This document shows positions 19,301 to 27,589 of a stretch of DNA of 64,000 bases, one piece after another. Where the stretch lies: positions 248,001 to 312,000 of the forward strand of contig NZ_JAAOWU010000001.1 of NCBI RefSeq assembly GCF_013778505.1. Reading direction: 5' to 3'. The notes beneath the pieces were generated by a model. It saw nothing but the letters and a program-made list of their open reading frames with translations, did no database searches and was not told the DNA's origin. Position numbers and translations under genes: made by a program. The first letter of the stretch is position 1. The number at the start of each line of letters is the position of its first letter. Origin of the DNA: Pseudomonas sivasensis. Lineage in GTDB: Bacteria > Pseudomonadota > Gammaproteobacteria > Pseudomonadales > Pseudomonadaceae.

Positions 19301-21388
19301 GTGCGCCGCACCCTGCTGGAACCGCCGACCGGGCGCCTGGCCGACGACCGCAGCACCCAACGCCTGCTGCAGAAACCTGGCTTCGAGGCCTTCCGCCGCC
19401 TGTTTCGCAGGCAACCCACCCCGGCACCGACGCCCGCAGAGACCCTGACCAAGCTGTGCCCACGACTGAACGCAGAAGAGATCGCCAGCGTCTCGCCGTT
19501 CCTCGACACTGCGCAAGGTAAGGCGCTGCTGGGCACGCTGGAGGCCGACCACCGGTTGCTGGGCGAAGACCTGCGCAGCCTCCGCAAACAGCGTCCTCTC
19601 GGTGCGGTCGGCAGCGTGCTCGCGCAAAACGAGCTGCTCATGCGCGGGCTGATCATCAAAGAGTTGCAAAGCTGCTGGGAAGACGGCGCTTACCTGCGCA
19701 TGGTGCCGCCACAACCACAGCCGCGCGGCACGCTCCTGGACTTGAGCAATCTGGTGCTGGGGCGCTACGTGCAACACATGGAGCCGCTGCGGGCGGACTT
19801 CAGCCATGTCACCCGCCTGAACCTGAGCGGCACGCGTCTGAAGGACGAGGAAATGGGCTTTCTCGACAATTTCCCCGCCACGCGCATCGTCGACCTGTCC
19901 GAGAATGAACTGACCGGCGTGCCGTCCCAACTGACCGACATGAAAGCACTGACCGCGCTGAACCTGCGCGACAACCCTATCCGCTGGGGCCGCTACGACT
20001 ACGAGGCACTCAAGCACCTGCCCTTGCTCCGCTCGCTGAACCTGGAGGGCAACGCATTGATGAGCGTGCCGCCGGACATCGGCCCGCTGCCCGAACTGCG
20101 GCGACTGACCTTGCGCAGGACCGGCATCAGCCAATGGCCGGCGGGCCTCGACAGTCCAAGGCTGGCCATCCCTGAGTTGGACCTGACCCACACCCGAATC
20201 ACCAGCGTTCCACCGTTCGCCGAAGATTCGGTGGGCGCCCGCATCGTCGCCAGCAGTTGGCTCGACCGCAGCCGCCTGGAACCGGCAGACGAAGATCGCG
20301 TGGTCGCGTATCGGCGTGCCTTCGGTTTCGATCCCTACCGCACCACGCCGCGCAGCAAGCCGTCCGACCGTGAATACTGGCTGATTGGCTTGAGCGGCGA
20401 GGCGCGCGACGAGGCCATCAAAGTCTGGGAGGACGTGGAACAGGAGCATGGCTCCCAGGGCTTGTTTGACCTGTTCAAACTGCTGCGTCCACCCGTGGAG
20501 TTCCAGACCGAGATCGACGCGCAACTGTTCCAGCAGGGGCGGGAAGATTTGGCCATCCGGGTGTGGCAGTTGCTGTTCACGGTGGACCAGAACCCGAGCT
20601 TTCGTGAACGCATCTTCAGCCTGGCCGCGACGCCGCCCAATTGCGCGGATGCCGGCGCGCATATCTTCAATCGCATGGGCGTCGAAACCCTGCTTGAGCA
20701 GATCCTCAAGGACGACGCCCCACAGGCTATGCTCCAGCGCGAAAGCCGCCTGGTAAAACTGGCGCGGCAAGCCTGGCGCCTGGACCAAGTCAACCGTCTG
20801 GCCCGCGAAGAAGTGCGGCGCCGTACCCTGCCGATCAACGAAGGCGGCCTGGGACAAACACTGGGCATCGGTCAAGGCCAGGTGGATGACGTGCAGGTGT
20901 ATCTCGCCTATCAAACTGGGCTGAAGGCGCGCCTGGACCTGCCATGGCTGTCTGAACACATGGTGTATCGCAACACGGCCCAGGTCACTCAGGCCCATCT
21001 CGACCGAGCGGCGCACGCCATTCGCCAGCTGCAACAAGGCGATGGTCTGATCAATGGCCTGCTGGAGCAGCCGTTCTGGAGCGATTATCTGCACGAGGCC
21101 TATCTGGGCGCCTTCAACGCCCAGCGCAGGCTGCGCACGGAGGCCGGCAGCCACCTGCAGGACCTGCTCGAATTGCACGAGCAATGGGTCGCTGCGCCGA
21201 CGGACAGTGTGCGCGAGCAGTTGACCCGCCTGGCCGACGATCTGGTGATCCCGTACAGCGTGGTGCTTACTGAAGAGGCGTTTTCAGACAGCACGGTGCT
21301 GGGTTTCTACGACCATATCCAGCATGACTATAACGAGCTGGCGCGGCGTTTGACCCGTGAAGCCTTGCTCAAGGCCAGCACTGAGTAG
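16394..21388 (+). CDS. Dermonecrotic-toxin-like N-terminal region + LRR + NEL-type E3 ubiquitin ligase candidate
   Basis: The 1664-residue protein resembles the large Pseudomonas proteins with a dermonecrotic/RTX-like N-terminal domain (about 20-650). A hydrophobic stretch near 414-442 followed by a small-residue-rich segment to about 490 could be a membrane-insertion region. Leucine-rich repeats lie at about 1115-1280 (LNLSGTRL, VDLSENELTGVP, LNLRDNPI, LNLEGNALMSVPPDIG, LDLTHTRITSVPP). The remainder to the end fits a NEL (novel E3 ligase) domain: Cys1417 in NCADAGAHIFNRMG has the C-x-D arrangement of the IpaH/SspH catalytic cysteine. NEL proteins ubiquitinate host proteins after delivery into eukaryotic cells. 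No signal peptide and no secretion genes are nearby. The start ATG 16394 has a weak ribosome site. It ends 4 nt from the convergent fimbrial operon. Confidence 0.8.
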   Translation: MPESPPPASPLATPYKGPHYALIQQRIPDWLTTAVPARISLFNSTTLSRPDWYASASPDQHTTLQLANAEGWRAQNAVDQHLRDVQDLYGFSEPLLQEAIREKHGLDLNVKTTYLNLYIPTQLPWYALDISKGATTRRVSLLDAALHNFAAGESFEKDSCYITQPDARGHFDILPLAERMPLLQFKTLCRELNLGARYQQHLNQHLLPTDLALRATLKTRIIASQKAALKAAAQLAVLKKDLGPAACAVLLQALRGERGVLQFYRLNILDAPLAGILLIAADLDRVSSVSKLIAYIPHDPESPVKEYDSSVAFMTDLTRKLHANAAIPSRGQQTYQQFFSEFVGHNQRGHFFAGLGQRLPFSAIRIDADLWEHRYQQALNKILNDGRSMAVSTSDADRAERWAWWDNATKMITDIFNAALMVITPFVPFLGELMLAYTVYQLSSEIIEGVVDLAEGQYREAAEHVVSVTSEVVQLGTFAAGAAVGGALRRSLFVDDLRVVEVNGQPRLWNPDLAPYARHDLQLPADAQPDALGLHEHQNQRILRLKDRHYVVAHEAASDTYRIQHPTRPEAYSPRLEHNDNGAWLHEGEDPRTWDSAALHERLGPLLVEGLTPAQRAQACATSGTHDGALRMMYADRSPPPSLLADSLKRLQLRRHVEQTPQRIRTGAPAELPTNWSVQTTTELPGWPSHKAIDVFIEPDLSGYAMRYGAADALPADTLNISHAQVQAGSLPEQVLAFLSEKELDALLPSPLPETQTARVAALRNQLADRLTPHTVAMFNHLYSAREVLDTPHGQLIQQQFPQLPAELVTTLLLRTSPQELDVMSREQRIPLRLKNLARELANEVRASHASEGLHDDALLTPDTERMVLNLLRLNTDALGDLSIAIHEQSPEGALRCRVGPAAAATQKVLIYQGQGRYRIHGVPASTPPAHYRFFEALLRVLPDGAVDLRPGQGENLKAWLRAQLEPLAVRRTLLEPPTGRLADDRSTQRLLQKPGFEAFRRLFRRQPTPAPTPAETLTKLCPRLNAEEIASVSPFLDTAQGKALLGTLEADHRLLGEDLRSLRKQRPLGAVGSVLAQNELLMRGLIIKELQSCWEDGAYLRMVPPQPQPRGTLLDLSNLVLGRYVQHMEPLRADFSHVTRLNLSGTRLKDEEMGFLDNFPATRIVDLSENELTGVPSQLTDMKALTALNLRDNPIRWGRYDYEALKHLPLLRSLNLEGNALMSVPPDIGPLPELRRLTLRRTGISQWPAGLDSPRLAIPELDLTHTRITSVPPFAEDSVGARIVASSWLDRSRLEPADEDRVVAYRRAFGFDPYRTTPRSKPSDREYWLIGLSGEARDEAIKVWEDVEQEHGSQGLFDLFKLLRPPVEFQTEIDAQLFQQGREDLAIRVWQLLFTVDQNPSFRERIFSLAATPPNCADAGAHIFNRMGVETLLEQILKDDAPQAMLQRESRLVKLARQAWRLDQVNRLAREEVRRRTLPINEGGLGQTLGIGQGQVDDVQVYLAYQTGLKARLDLPWLSEHMVYRNTAQVTQAHLDRAAHAIRQLQQGDGLINGLLEQPFWSDYLHEAYLGAFNAQRRLRTEAGSHLQDLLELHEQWVAAPTDSVREQLTRLADDLVIPYSVVLTEEAFSDSTVLGFYDHIQHDYNELARRLTREALLKASTE

Positions 21389-21392
21389 GCAA

Positions 21393-21878
21393 TCACGGCG
21401 CCAGGAAATCGAACACCAGGTGCACCGTGCCGTAGTACTCGCCGCCGCGATAGCCGCCTTCGGGCTCTACGGCGGCGATGTCCAGCTCGGCCCGGCGTCC
21501 CACTCGAGCTTCAGCGGCGCCGACCACTTCCACCGGGTCGAGGGTCAGCGCTACCTGGTTGAACTGCACCTGCAGGTCGATACGGTTACGCCCGTTAAAC
21601 AAGTACGGCTCGGCCCCAAGGCGGGCCGCGACGCCGCCGTTGAGGTGCTTGACGTCGAAGTTCTTGCGCAGGCGGCTCAGTTGCGAAGTCACCAGGTTCC
21701 ACGCCAGCAGTTGGTCCTGGCCCATCCAGTCCGGTTCGGACGGCAGCACATAGGCCTCGTTTACCGGGATGGTCACCGAGACATCGAACGAGTGACGTTC
21801 CTGGATCGCCGAGGTGGGTGCGCCCGCCAGCATGCAGGCCGCCAGTACACCGAATCTTGTCAGCTGCTTGAACATCAT
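21393..21878 (-). CDS. Second (minor) CS1-type fimbrial subunit
   Basis: The 161-residue protein has a signal peptide (cleavage about TSA-IQ) and the pattern of alpha-clade major pilins: an N-terminal donor-strand-like segment (RHSFDVSVTIPV), a central LFNGRNRIDLQVQFN block and a C-terminal GGEYYGTVHLVFD strand. It is distantly like the major pilin at 26594-27094 of the same operon. It is last in the transcript; a GGGTGA ribosome site precedes ATG 21878, while an alternative GTG at 21884 would overlap the chaperone stop codon. Classical CS1/CFA-I operons have four genes, so this fifth subunit is an addition, perhaps a minor shaft, anchor or terminator pilin. Confidence 0.78.
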   Translation of the reverse strand: MMFKQLTRFGVLAACMLAGAPTSAIQERHSFDVSVTIPVNEAYVLPSEPDWMGQDQLLAWNLVTSQLSRLRKNFDVKHLNGGVAARLGAEPYLFNGRNRIDLQVQFNQVALTLDPVEVVGAAEARVGRRAELDIAAVEPEGGYRGGEYYGTVHLVFDFLAP

Positions 21879-21880
21879 GA

Positions 21881-22642
21881 TCACCCGTTAGTCTTCTCGA
21901 CCTTCAGCGGTTTTTTATCCAGCCCTTCCACCAGCACGAAGCTGTAACGCCGGCCCGGTTTTTTCTCGAACGTCAGTTGTCGCTCGGGCAGGATGTGGTG
22001 CTTGGTGGTGGGCACGCAGTCAGTGGGGTTGGTCACCGAACAGTCGTGGAACTCGTCGAGCACCACGGTGCTGTTGCCCGCGTTACGCAGTTGGTATTGG
22101 TCAGGCCTCTCGTTGATGCGGGTGTCGAACCGCGCATCCTTGGGCCGTACGAAAAACACCGTGCCGTAGCCGGCCATCACGTTGATCCCGGCCGCCAGGT
22201 GATCCTTGTAGTCGGCGCGCTCCTCGTCGCTGATACCGAAGTTGTCGTCCTTTTCCGGGACCACGGGGATAAAGCGCAGGCGGAAATAGCGTTCCTTGTC
22301 GCGCGGGCCCATGTACAACAGGCGCGTGCCCTGTCGGCCGTTTACCGGCACGATCAGTCGCGACGGGCTGGCCATCAGGCCGTCGCGACTGGTCGTGACG
22401 CCCTTGTCATCGATGATCGAGGGCACCGGGATTTCGCGGGTGGTGCCATCTGCGTTGTAGACAATTTCCAACACGTTGACCTTGATGAACGCGGTGCTGG
22501 TGCCGCCATTGAACACGCGCTTGAGGTAGGAACTGCGATCACTTTCGAGGTAGTCGTACACCACCCCGACGTTGATCAGCGGCCCGGCCTGGACGGTGAG
22601 CGACATCAGGCACAACCCGATCCATAACACTGCTTGTTTCAT
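21881..22642 (-). CDS. Alpha-clade fimbrial periplasmic chaperone (CooB/CfaA-like)
   Basis: The 253-residue protein has a signal peptide (cleavage about VQA-GP) and the features of CS1/CFA-I-type pilus chaperones: an N-terminal immunoglobulin-like domain with the LIVPVNGRQGTRLLYMGPRDKERYFRLRFIPV block, where the conserved basic residue and alternating hydrophobic strand that pair with pilin subunits are found, and a second domain with QYQLRNAGNSTVVLDEF. It binds subunits in the periplasm and hands them to the usher. It lies 62 nt downstream of the adhesin gene and its stop codon adjoins the terminal pilin gene. Confidence 0.85.
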   Translation of the reverse strand: MKQAVLWIGLCLMSLTVQAGPLINVGVVYDYLESDRSSYLKRVFNGGTSTAFIKVNVLEIVYNADGTTREIPVPSIIDDKGVTTSRDGLMASPSRLIVPVNGRQGTRLLYMGPRDKERYFRLRFIPVVPEKDDNFGISDEERADYKDHLAAGINVMAGYGTVFFVRPKDARFDTRINERPDQYQLRNAGNSTVVLDEFHDCSVTNPTDCVPTTKHHILPERQLTFEKKPGRRYSFVLVEGLDKKPLKVEKTNG

Positions 22643-22704
22643 CGTTTACTTCGCCTCGTTGATTGACTGCGACGGGCCTGGCCCGCCGTTGGAGTGGGGC
22701 CGAT

Positions 22705-23949
22705 CTAAATTTCCGAGTCCCAGATCACGGTCGCCACGCCCGAATAGGTACTGCCCGGATGGTTGAGCATGTCGGCCATGTCGTCGCGCAACACCTCGAA
22801 GTGCAAGGTGCCCGGGCGGTCGTTCACGTAGAACAGCGGCTGGAACAGTTCGGTGCCGTCACCGTCCAGGCGCAACGGGCGCTTGAGCACGGCCTGGTTA
22901 CCGCGCCCATCGATGCCGCTGGGCAGCGTCACGGCGACCTGCAACGGCACCTCATCGCCATTGGCGTTGCGCAGGCCGCAGGTGTTGCCCATGACGATCG
23001 AGCATTCCAACTGCATCTTGAAACGCGAACTGGCGGCGATGCGGAAGGTCTGGTCGCGGTACAGCCGCGTGGGCGAGCGTCCACGGTTGAGCCAGGCTTG
23101 CCAGCCGCCGTCGGGGATCAGTTCGATGCGGTTGCCGCCGGGTGGGAGGTCGACTTTGAGGTCGTGCTCCACGCTCAGGGTGAAGTTGAACGTGATGGCG
23201 TTTTTATTCGGGACCATGACGTCGCCAAAGTCATAATCGCCGCCAGGGCCCATGGTGTAGGTGATGCTGCCGTAGTATTGGCCGCCGGACATGGTTAATG
23301 GGTTGGGCGTCTTGAGTTCGTAGGCGTATTCCATGGTGTTGAACCTCAGATAACTAAGGTCAACAGATGGTTGGCGACTACAGGGGCCTGCCCCTTCCGG
23401 TGTCAGCCAGAAATAGGAGGCGAAGTTGACCCCCGCTGCAATGTGGCCGGTACGCTGACAGGGGCTGGGCGCATTCGTCCATCGACTCTGCCAAGTAGCT
23501 CCCGGTATAGCCCAAGCGGATACACCCGGTGGTCGAGGGACATGCCACAGCGAACCGATGCCGGCGATCCGTAGTTGCACCGTTTCCGTTTCGCCAGTGG
23601 CGGCGTGGGTCACATGAAGATCGCGCCAGTCGGACGGCACCTTGACCATGAAACCTCTGCGCTCATCTTCATGGTTAGCCAGGATTGGCTGATTGGAAAG
23701 CGCGGAAAAGTCGTTATCCCGCAGACTGAAAATACCTAACGCCTTGCATTGGGACGGAATATGCGCCGCACAGATCGAACTGATCGGCGTGGTGTTTTCG
23801 AAGTCATTCTTCATCGGGTTGGCCGGGTCAGGCCGGAACCGCGCGGTGATGTTCTCGTCCGCCAGTGAGGCGCTGGCGCTGAACAACAGCGACGCGCCCA
23901 TGGCCATGATCAAGGTGTTGAAGGGTTTCATCGTGAGTGTTCTCGTCAT
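22705..23949 (-). CDS. Alpha-clade fimbrial tip adhesin (CooD/CfaE-like)
   Basis: The protein of about 414 residues carries a signal peptide (MKPFNTLIMAMGASLLFSAS... ending about SLA-DE), an N-terminal half with four cysteines suited to two disulphides in an adhesin domain, and a C-terminal half with a pilin-like ending (FEVLRDDMADMLN, YSGVATVIWDSEI), as in the CfaE tip minor subunits. Its position after the usher and before the chaperone is unusual in order but its size is right. Starts at ATG 23949 (6 nt from the usher stop) or ATG 23931 are both plausible and neither has a strong ribosome site. The receptor cannot be predicted. Confidence 0.78.
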   Translation of the reverse strand: MTRTLTMKPFNTLIMAMGASLLFSASASLADENITARFRPDPANPMKNDFENTTPISSICAAHIPSQCKALGIFSLRDNDFSALSNQPILANHEDERRGFMVKVPSDWRDLHVTHAATGETETVQLRIAGIGSLWHVPRPPGVSAWAIPGATWQSRWTNAPSPCQRTGHIAAGVNFASYFWLTPEGAGPCSRQPSVDLSYLRFNTMEYAYELKTPNPLTMSGGQYYGSITYTMGPGGDYDFGDVMVPNKNAITFNFTLSVEHDLKVDLPPGGNRIELIPDGGWQAWLNRGRSPTRLYRDQTFRIAASSRFKMQLECSIVMGNTCGLRNANGDEVPLQVAVTLPSGIDGRGNQAVLKRPLRLDGDGTELFQPLFYVNDRPGTLHFEVLRDDMADMLNHPGSTYSGVATVIWDSEI

Positions 23950-23954
23950 GGCAC

Positions 23955-26474
23955 TCAACCTGCGGTCTGGGTGCTGGATATGTGTTCGGCGAGGGTGTCC
24001 GGCGTGCAGCGCAGGTCACCGATCATCAACACGTCCTGTTCATTGGCGGAGGTGGCCGGGTCCAGGCGGAACTGGCACAGCAATTGGTTGCGGTAGCGCA
24101 CTTCGAGGGTTGGCGAGCTGGCGCTCATTTCCATGGAGAAGAACCCGTCGGCCTCGCTGACCCCACGGCTGGCGTGGTTGATCACGTGATGGCCCCTGAG
24201 CGGCTGGCCCTGGGCATCGAGCAGGCGCCCGAGTACCGACACGGTTTTCATGACGGTGATTTTCCGGTAGTCCACCCCGCCCTTGTTCAGGTGGTAGGTG
24301 GTCCGCGCCGGTTGGATATTGGCCGCCGGTGGGTGGTTGCCGTCGAAGTCGAAGTTCACCGTGCTGCTCTTGTAGGCCGCCACCGGTACGAAGTTGCGCC
24401 CCGGACGCAGGATCGCGCCGCCGCCGCTGAAGTCGTCGGCACGCAGTGTGATCTCATCCAGATCGGTTTCGACGTCGACGATCATGCCCGCGCCATTGCT
24501 CTGGTACTGGCTGGTCATCAGCATCTGGTCGCCACCGGCAACGAAGGTGCTGTGCAGGTTCAGGCCGCCGCTGAGGTCGCCGTTGAACGAGCTGCGTTGG
24601 ATGAAGCCGTCGCCGCTGACCACATCACTGTCGAAACTGGCCATGCCCGAGAACCCGACGCCGTAGGTGTCGGTGATGGCGGTGGCCGAGACGCTTTGCA
24701 GCAGGTGGTCGGTGAGGTCCTGGCGAACGGTGACCGACGCATTGTTGTCGCGACCGCCGTCCCGCGCGGTGCGGGTGCCGATGCTGCCGGAAATCTGCCG
24801 GCCATCTCCGCCCAGGGCCAGGCTCACAGAGAGGTCCACGCCGCGGTTGCGCTTGTCGTTGGTGCCGGACGTGCCCGGTCGGTCGAACACCGAGAAACGC
24901 CAGTTGGCGTCGCTGCCCCACAAGGTGTCGCGGCGGCTCCAGCCCAGGTCGAGCCCGGCGCCTTCGGCATTGCCCTCGCTGTGGGACAGGCGCAGGTTCC
25001 AGGAATTTCGCGCGTCGACCCGGTGGTTCACCGAGAGTGCCGAGTTACTGGTCTGGCCAACAAAGGTGTTGCGCCGCAGGCGGGTGCCGTCGGGCAGGGT
25101 CTCGAAGGTGTCGCGGGTGTCGAGCCAACTGCGGTTATGGCTGAGCACCAGGTTGGTGGCGCCAAACGTGTAGAGGCCCTGAACGTCCAGGCCGGTGCCG
25201 TGTTCGCGGGTCTGGTAGAGGTTGGTGTAGAGGCTGGTGTTGTTAGCCACCGTCCAGTCCACCGAACCGCCGTATTGCAGTTGCTCACGCACTTCCCGCG
25301 CCGACAGGCCGAGAATCACCCGGGGATGCACCAGGTAATTGACCGAGGCACCCGCGGTGATCGAGCCGGAAGACTGTTCATCCCAGTTGCTGAACAGCTT
25401 GGTTTCGCGTCCGGCAAACAGGTTGTAGCGCCAGCGGTCATCGACGTTGCGCCAGTTGCTGGGTTTGTACACCAGCTCTTGGGAGGTGCTGACGGTGAGG
25501 CCGTCTTCCACCAGGCGCACTTCGACTTCGTAGATGCCGCCGGGCAACGGTCGCGTGTCCAGGGTTTGCAAACCGGCCGCGACCGCCTGGGTGTTGATCA
25601 GCAGACCGTTGCGGTAAATCTCCACGGCGGCCTGGCGATTGGCGGTGACGTAGATCGGGTAAACGCTGGCCTTGGCATTGTTGATCGCCAGGCTGTCGGA
25701 GCTGCCGTACATGACGCCTAACGCGGTATCCGGGCTGGCGCCAAAGCTGCGCAACTGCCGGGTAAGGCCGTCGGAATTGGGGGTGAAATGGCCCAGGCGC
25801 AAAAACTGGCCTTCCAGTTCTCGCTGGGTATACAGCTCATGGATTGCATGGCGCAGTTGTTCTTCGTCGCCACTCTGGCGCGCCAGCTGCAAGTTGAACA
25901 CCTGGGTCCAATTGCCCAGGCTGGCACTGGCTTGCAAACCATAACGTCCGCCCAGGTTTTCTTCCTGGCCGCCGTTAAGGTTGAGCTGGTTGTTGATGAT
26001 CAAGCCACGGCTACCGCCTTCGGGCTGCGCGTGAAAACGCGGTGCGTCGCTGGTGTGTTCGACGTTCTGGGTGATGATCGACAGCAGTGAGTTTTCCAGG
26101 TTGTAGTGCACTGACACCAGTTGCTGCGGGCACGCCTGGGTGCATGCGCCAAGGCCGACGCCGCTCTCCAGCAAGGCTTGCCAGGTGTCGCGGGTGGTGG
26201 CGGGGACTTTGCTGTCGCCGGTATCGGTGAACTCCAGCAGCGTCACCCGTTCGTCCTGGGACAGCACAATCAAGGCTTCCCCCAGGGGTTGCTGATCCAG
26301 TTCGACCTGTACCGCCAGCGGTACGTCGAAAAAATGGTCGCCGAACCCGGCAGGCAAACCCTGAGCCTGGGTCAACAAACTGCCAGGCGTGACGGTGCCT
26401 GGCGTGGGTGCGGCCAAGGCACTCGTACAAATCACTAGCGCAAGCGCAACCGCGATGGGCGTCATCGGGAACAT
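23955..26474 (-). CDS. Alpha-clade fimbrial outer-membrane usher (CooC/CfaC-like)
   Basis: The 839-residue protein has a signal peptide (MFPMTPIAVALALVICTSALA) and an overall pattern of the CS1-type usher family: an N-terminal domain, then a long barrel region with repeated short beta strands (YGLQASASLGNWTQVFNLQLAR, LRRNTFVGQTSNSALSVNHR, GGLNLHSTFVAGGDQ), a middle carboxypeptidase-like segment (TVSVLGRLLDAQGQPLRGHHVINHA) and a C-terminal plug or periplasmic part with paired cysteines. It forms the outer-membrane pore that assembles pilins delivered by the chaperone. The start is ATG 26474; about 37 residues of extra open frame upstream lack family features. The gap of 119 nt from the major pilin may contain an mRNA-processing or attenuating structure, but none is clear. 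Confidence 0.87.
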   Translation of the reverse strand: MFPMTPIAVALALVICTSALAAPTPGTVTPGSLLTQAQGLPAGFGDHFFDVPLAVQVELDQQPLGEALIVLSQDERVTLLEFTDTGDSKVPATTRDTWQALLESGVGLGACTQACPQQLVSVHYNLENSLLSIITQNVEHTSDAPRFHAQPEGGSRGLIINNQLNLNGGQEENLGGRYGLQASASLGNWTQVFNLQLARQSGDEEQLRHAIHELYTQRELEGQFLRLGHFTPNSDGLTRQLRSFGASPDTALGVMYGSSDSLAINNAKASVYPIYVTANRQAAVEIYRNGLLINTQAVAAGLQTLDTRPLPGGIYEVEVRLVEDGLTVSTSQELVYKPSNWRNVDDRWRYNLFAGRETKLFSNWDEQSSGSITAGASVNYLVHPRVILGLSAREVREQLQYGGSVDWTVANNTSLYTNLYQTREHGTGLDVQGLYTFGATNLVLSHNRSWLDTRDTFETLPDGTRLRRNTFVGQTSNSALSVNHRVDARNSWNLRLSHSEGNAEGAGLDLGWSRRDTLWGSDANWRFSVFDRPGTSGTNDKRNRGVDLSVSLALGGDGRQISGSIGTRTARDGGRDNNASVTVRQDLTDHLLQSVSATAITDTYGVGFSGMASFDSDVVSGDGFIQRSSFNGDLSGGLNLHSTFVAGGDQMLMTSQYQSNGAGMIVDVETDLDEITLRADDFSGGGAILRPGRNFVPVAAYKSSTVNFDFDGNHPPAANIQPARTTYHLNKGGVDYRKITVMKTVSVLGRLLDAQGQPLRGHHVINHASRGVSEADGFFSMEMSASSPTLEVRYRNQLLCQFRLDPATSANEQDVLMIGDLRCTPDTLAEHISSTQTAG

Positions 26475-26593
26475 GAAAGGAACTCTCTGAGGGCCAGGAG
26501 ACTTGATAAAAAACAGGCCGACCAATGGGGGAAAATCGGCCGGCCCGAACGCAAATGCCCGCGGGCAAGAAAGCCCGGCGAGCACCTACACCA

Positions 26594-27094
26594 TTAAGGT
26601 GCTGGCGTTGGCGGCACCGCATCGAACACCAGCGCCACAGCGGAGGTGTAGGCACCACGCTGGGTGGCCGTAGGCTTGGCTGCCACGATGCGCAGTTCAG
26701 CTCCCACGCCCGGGGTGGAGTCGGCTTCGTTCACCACTTCTTTTGGCGTGCCGGTCAGTTCAACGCCGTGCAGGGTGGTGGTCAGCGGGATGTTCTGCGC
26801 GACGTTGCCGTTGAACAGAACAGCCGGGCCGCCTTCGATGTAGGCGTGGACCGAACCACTGGTGTTCTTCAGGTCGTAGATAGCGCTCAACGGCGCCAGC
26901 TCACCGCTGACGATGTTGTAGGTCAGGGTTTCGTCGCGGCCGAAGTTCGGATCACGTGGCTGCGCGTGGAACACCGTGGTAGGGATATTCGCCTTGATGT
27001 TGACGGTGTGGTTGGCTTCGCCGGCAGCGAAGGCCGTCGAGGCGTTCAATGCCAGAAAGGCCAATGGAGCAGCAATTGCAAACTTCTTGAACAT
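26594..27094 (-). CDS. CS1-type major fimbrial subunit (pilin)
   Basis: The 166-residue protein has a clear signal peptide (MFKKFAIAAPLAFLALNASTAFA) and the CooA/CfaB pilin pattern: donor strand HTVNIKANIPTTVFH, the central YIEGGPAVLFNGNVAQNIPLTTTLHGVEL and a C-terminal GAYTSAVALVFDA strand. It is first in the operon, followed by usher, adhesin, chaperone and second pilin, all on the minus strand. ATG 27094 has AGGAA 8 nt upstream. The extra open frame to 27196 is unlikely to be translated. It is expected to be the most abundant component of a thin alpha-clade pilus. Confidence 0.87.
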   Translation of the reverse strand: MFKKFAIAAPLAFLALNASTAFAAGEANHTVNIKANIPTTVFHAQPRDPNFGRDETLTYNIVSGELAPLSAIYDLKNTSGSVHAYIEGGPAVLFNGNVAQNIPLTTTLHGVELTGTPKEVVNEADSTPGVGAELRIVAAKPTATQRGAYTSAVALVFDAVPPTPAP

Positions 27095-27541
27095 GATGAG
27101 TTCCTGTTTTGAGGACAAGTTAGTGCCCCATTGAAAGTTGAACAGTGAATTCAACACACAATGAGGTCCGCTGCAGCGAGACGTAAGTGAGTGCAACGCG
27201 AGAGGAATGATCCACTAACTTTAAAAACAGGTATGCAGGCTGCTTCCCATGCCTTCGTAGCCAATGTATACGGGCAAATACAGAAAAATATGGCACTTTG
27301 CCAAAACTTTAATTTTCTCCGTAAGACATGGACTACATGAATTATTCAACAACGTTCGTTGTGAATATTCCGTAGGAAAAACACCACACATAAAAAAACA
27401 GAAGTTATAAAAGACTCTTTGAAAGTACGAGTTCCAACTCTAATATTAGTTGGATCGCCGCACCACTAATAAGTCAATCCAAATGCTTGCAATGTGCGAT
27501 AGGCCACACTGACCGTTGGTCGTCTGTGGCTATGCATCCAT
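27095..27541. promoter_or_regulatory. AT-rich regulatory region upstream of the fimbrial operon
   Basis: No gene is supported. About 27270-27470 is strikingly AT-rich against the GC-rich flanks and contains an imperfect inverted repeat at 27342-27369 (TTCAACAACG / CGTTGTGAA core) and a CTAATATTAG palindrome near 27440. It must hold the fimbrial promoter. Such DNA is typical of MvaT/MvaU (H-NS-like) silencing in pseudomonads; that is inference. Confidence 0.55.
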
Positions 27542-27555
27542 TAAGATATATCTTA
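27542..27555. promoter_or_regulatory. Perfect 14-bp palindrome, likely PadR/NfeR operator
   Basis: TAAGATATATCTTA is a perfect palindrome 34 nt upstream of the PadR gene start and followed by a related GTCTTATCC half. PadR-type regulators next to the gene they control usually bind such inverted repeats, so autoregulation of this two-gene operon is likely. Confidence 0.55.
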
Positions 27556-27589
27556 CGTTATGTCTTATCCACACAAGGAGAGCATGACA

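Noticed and set aside
19205..21184. A 659-codon minus-strand open frame
   Set aside because: Antisense to the LRR/NEL gene, His/Gln-rich low-complexity translation, no ribosome site.
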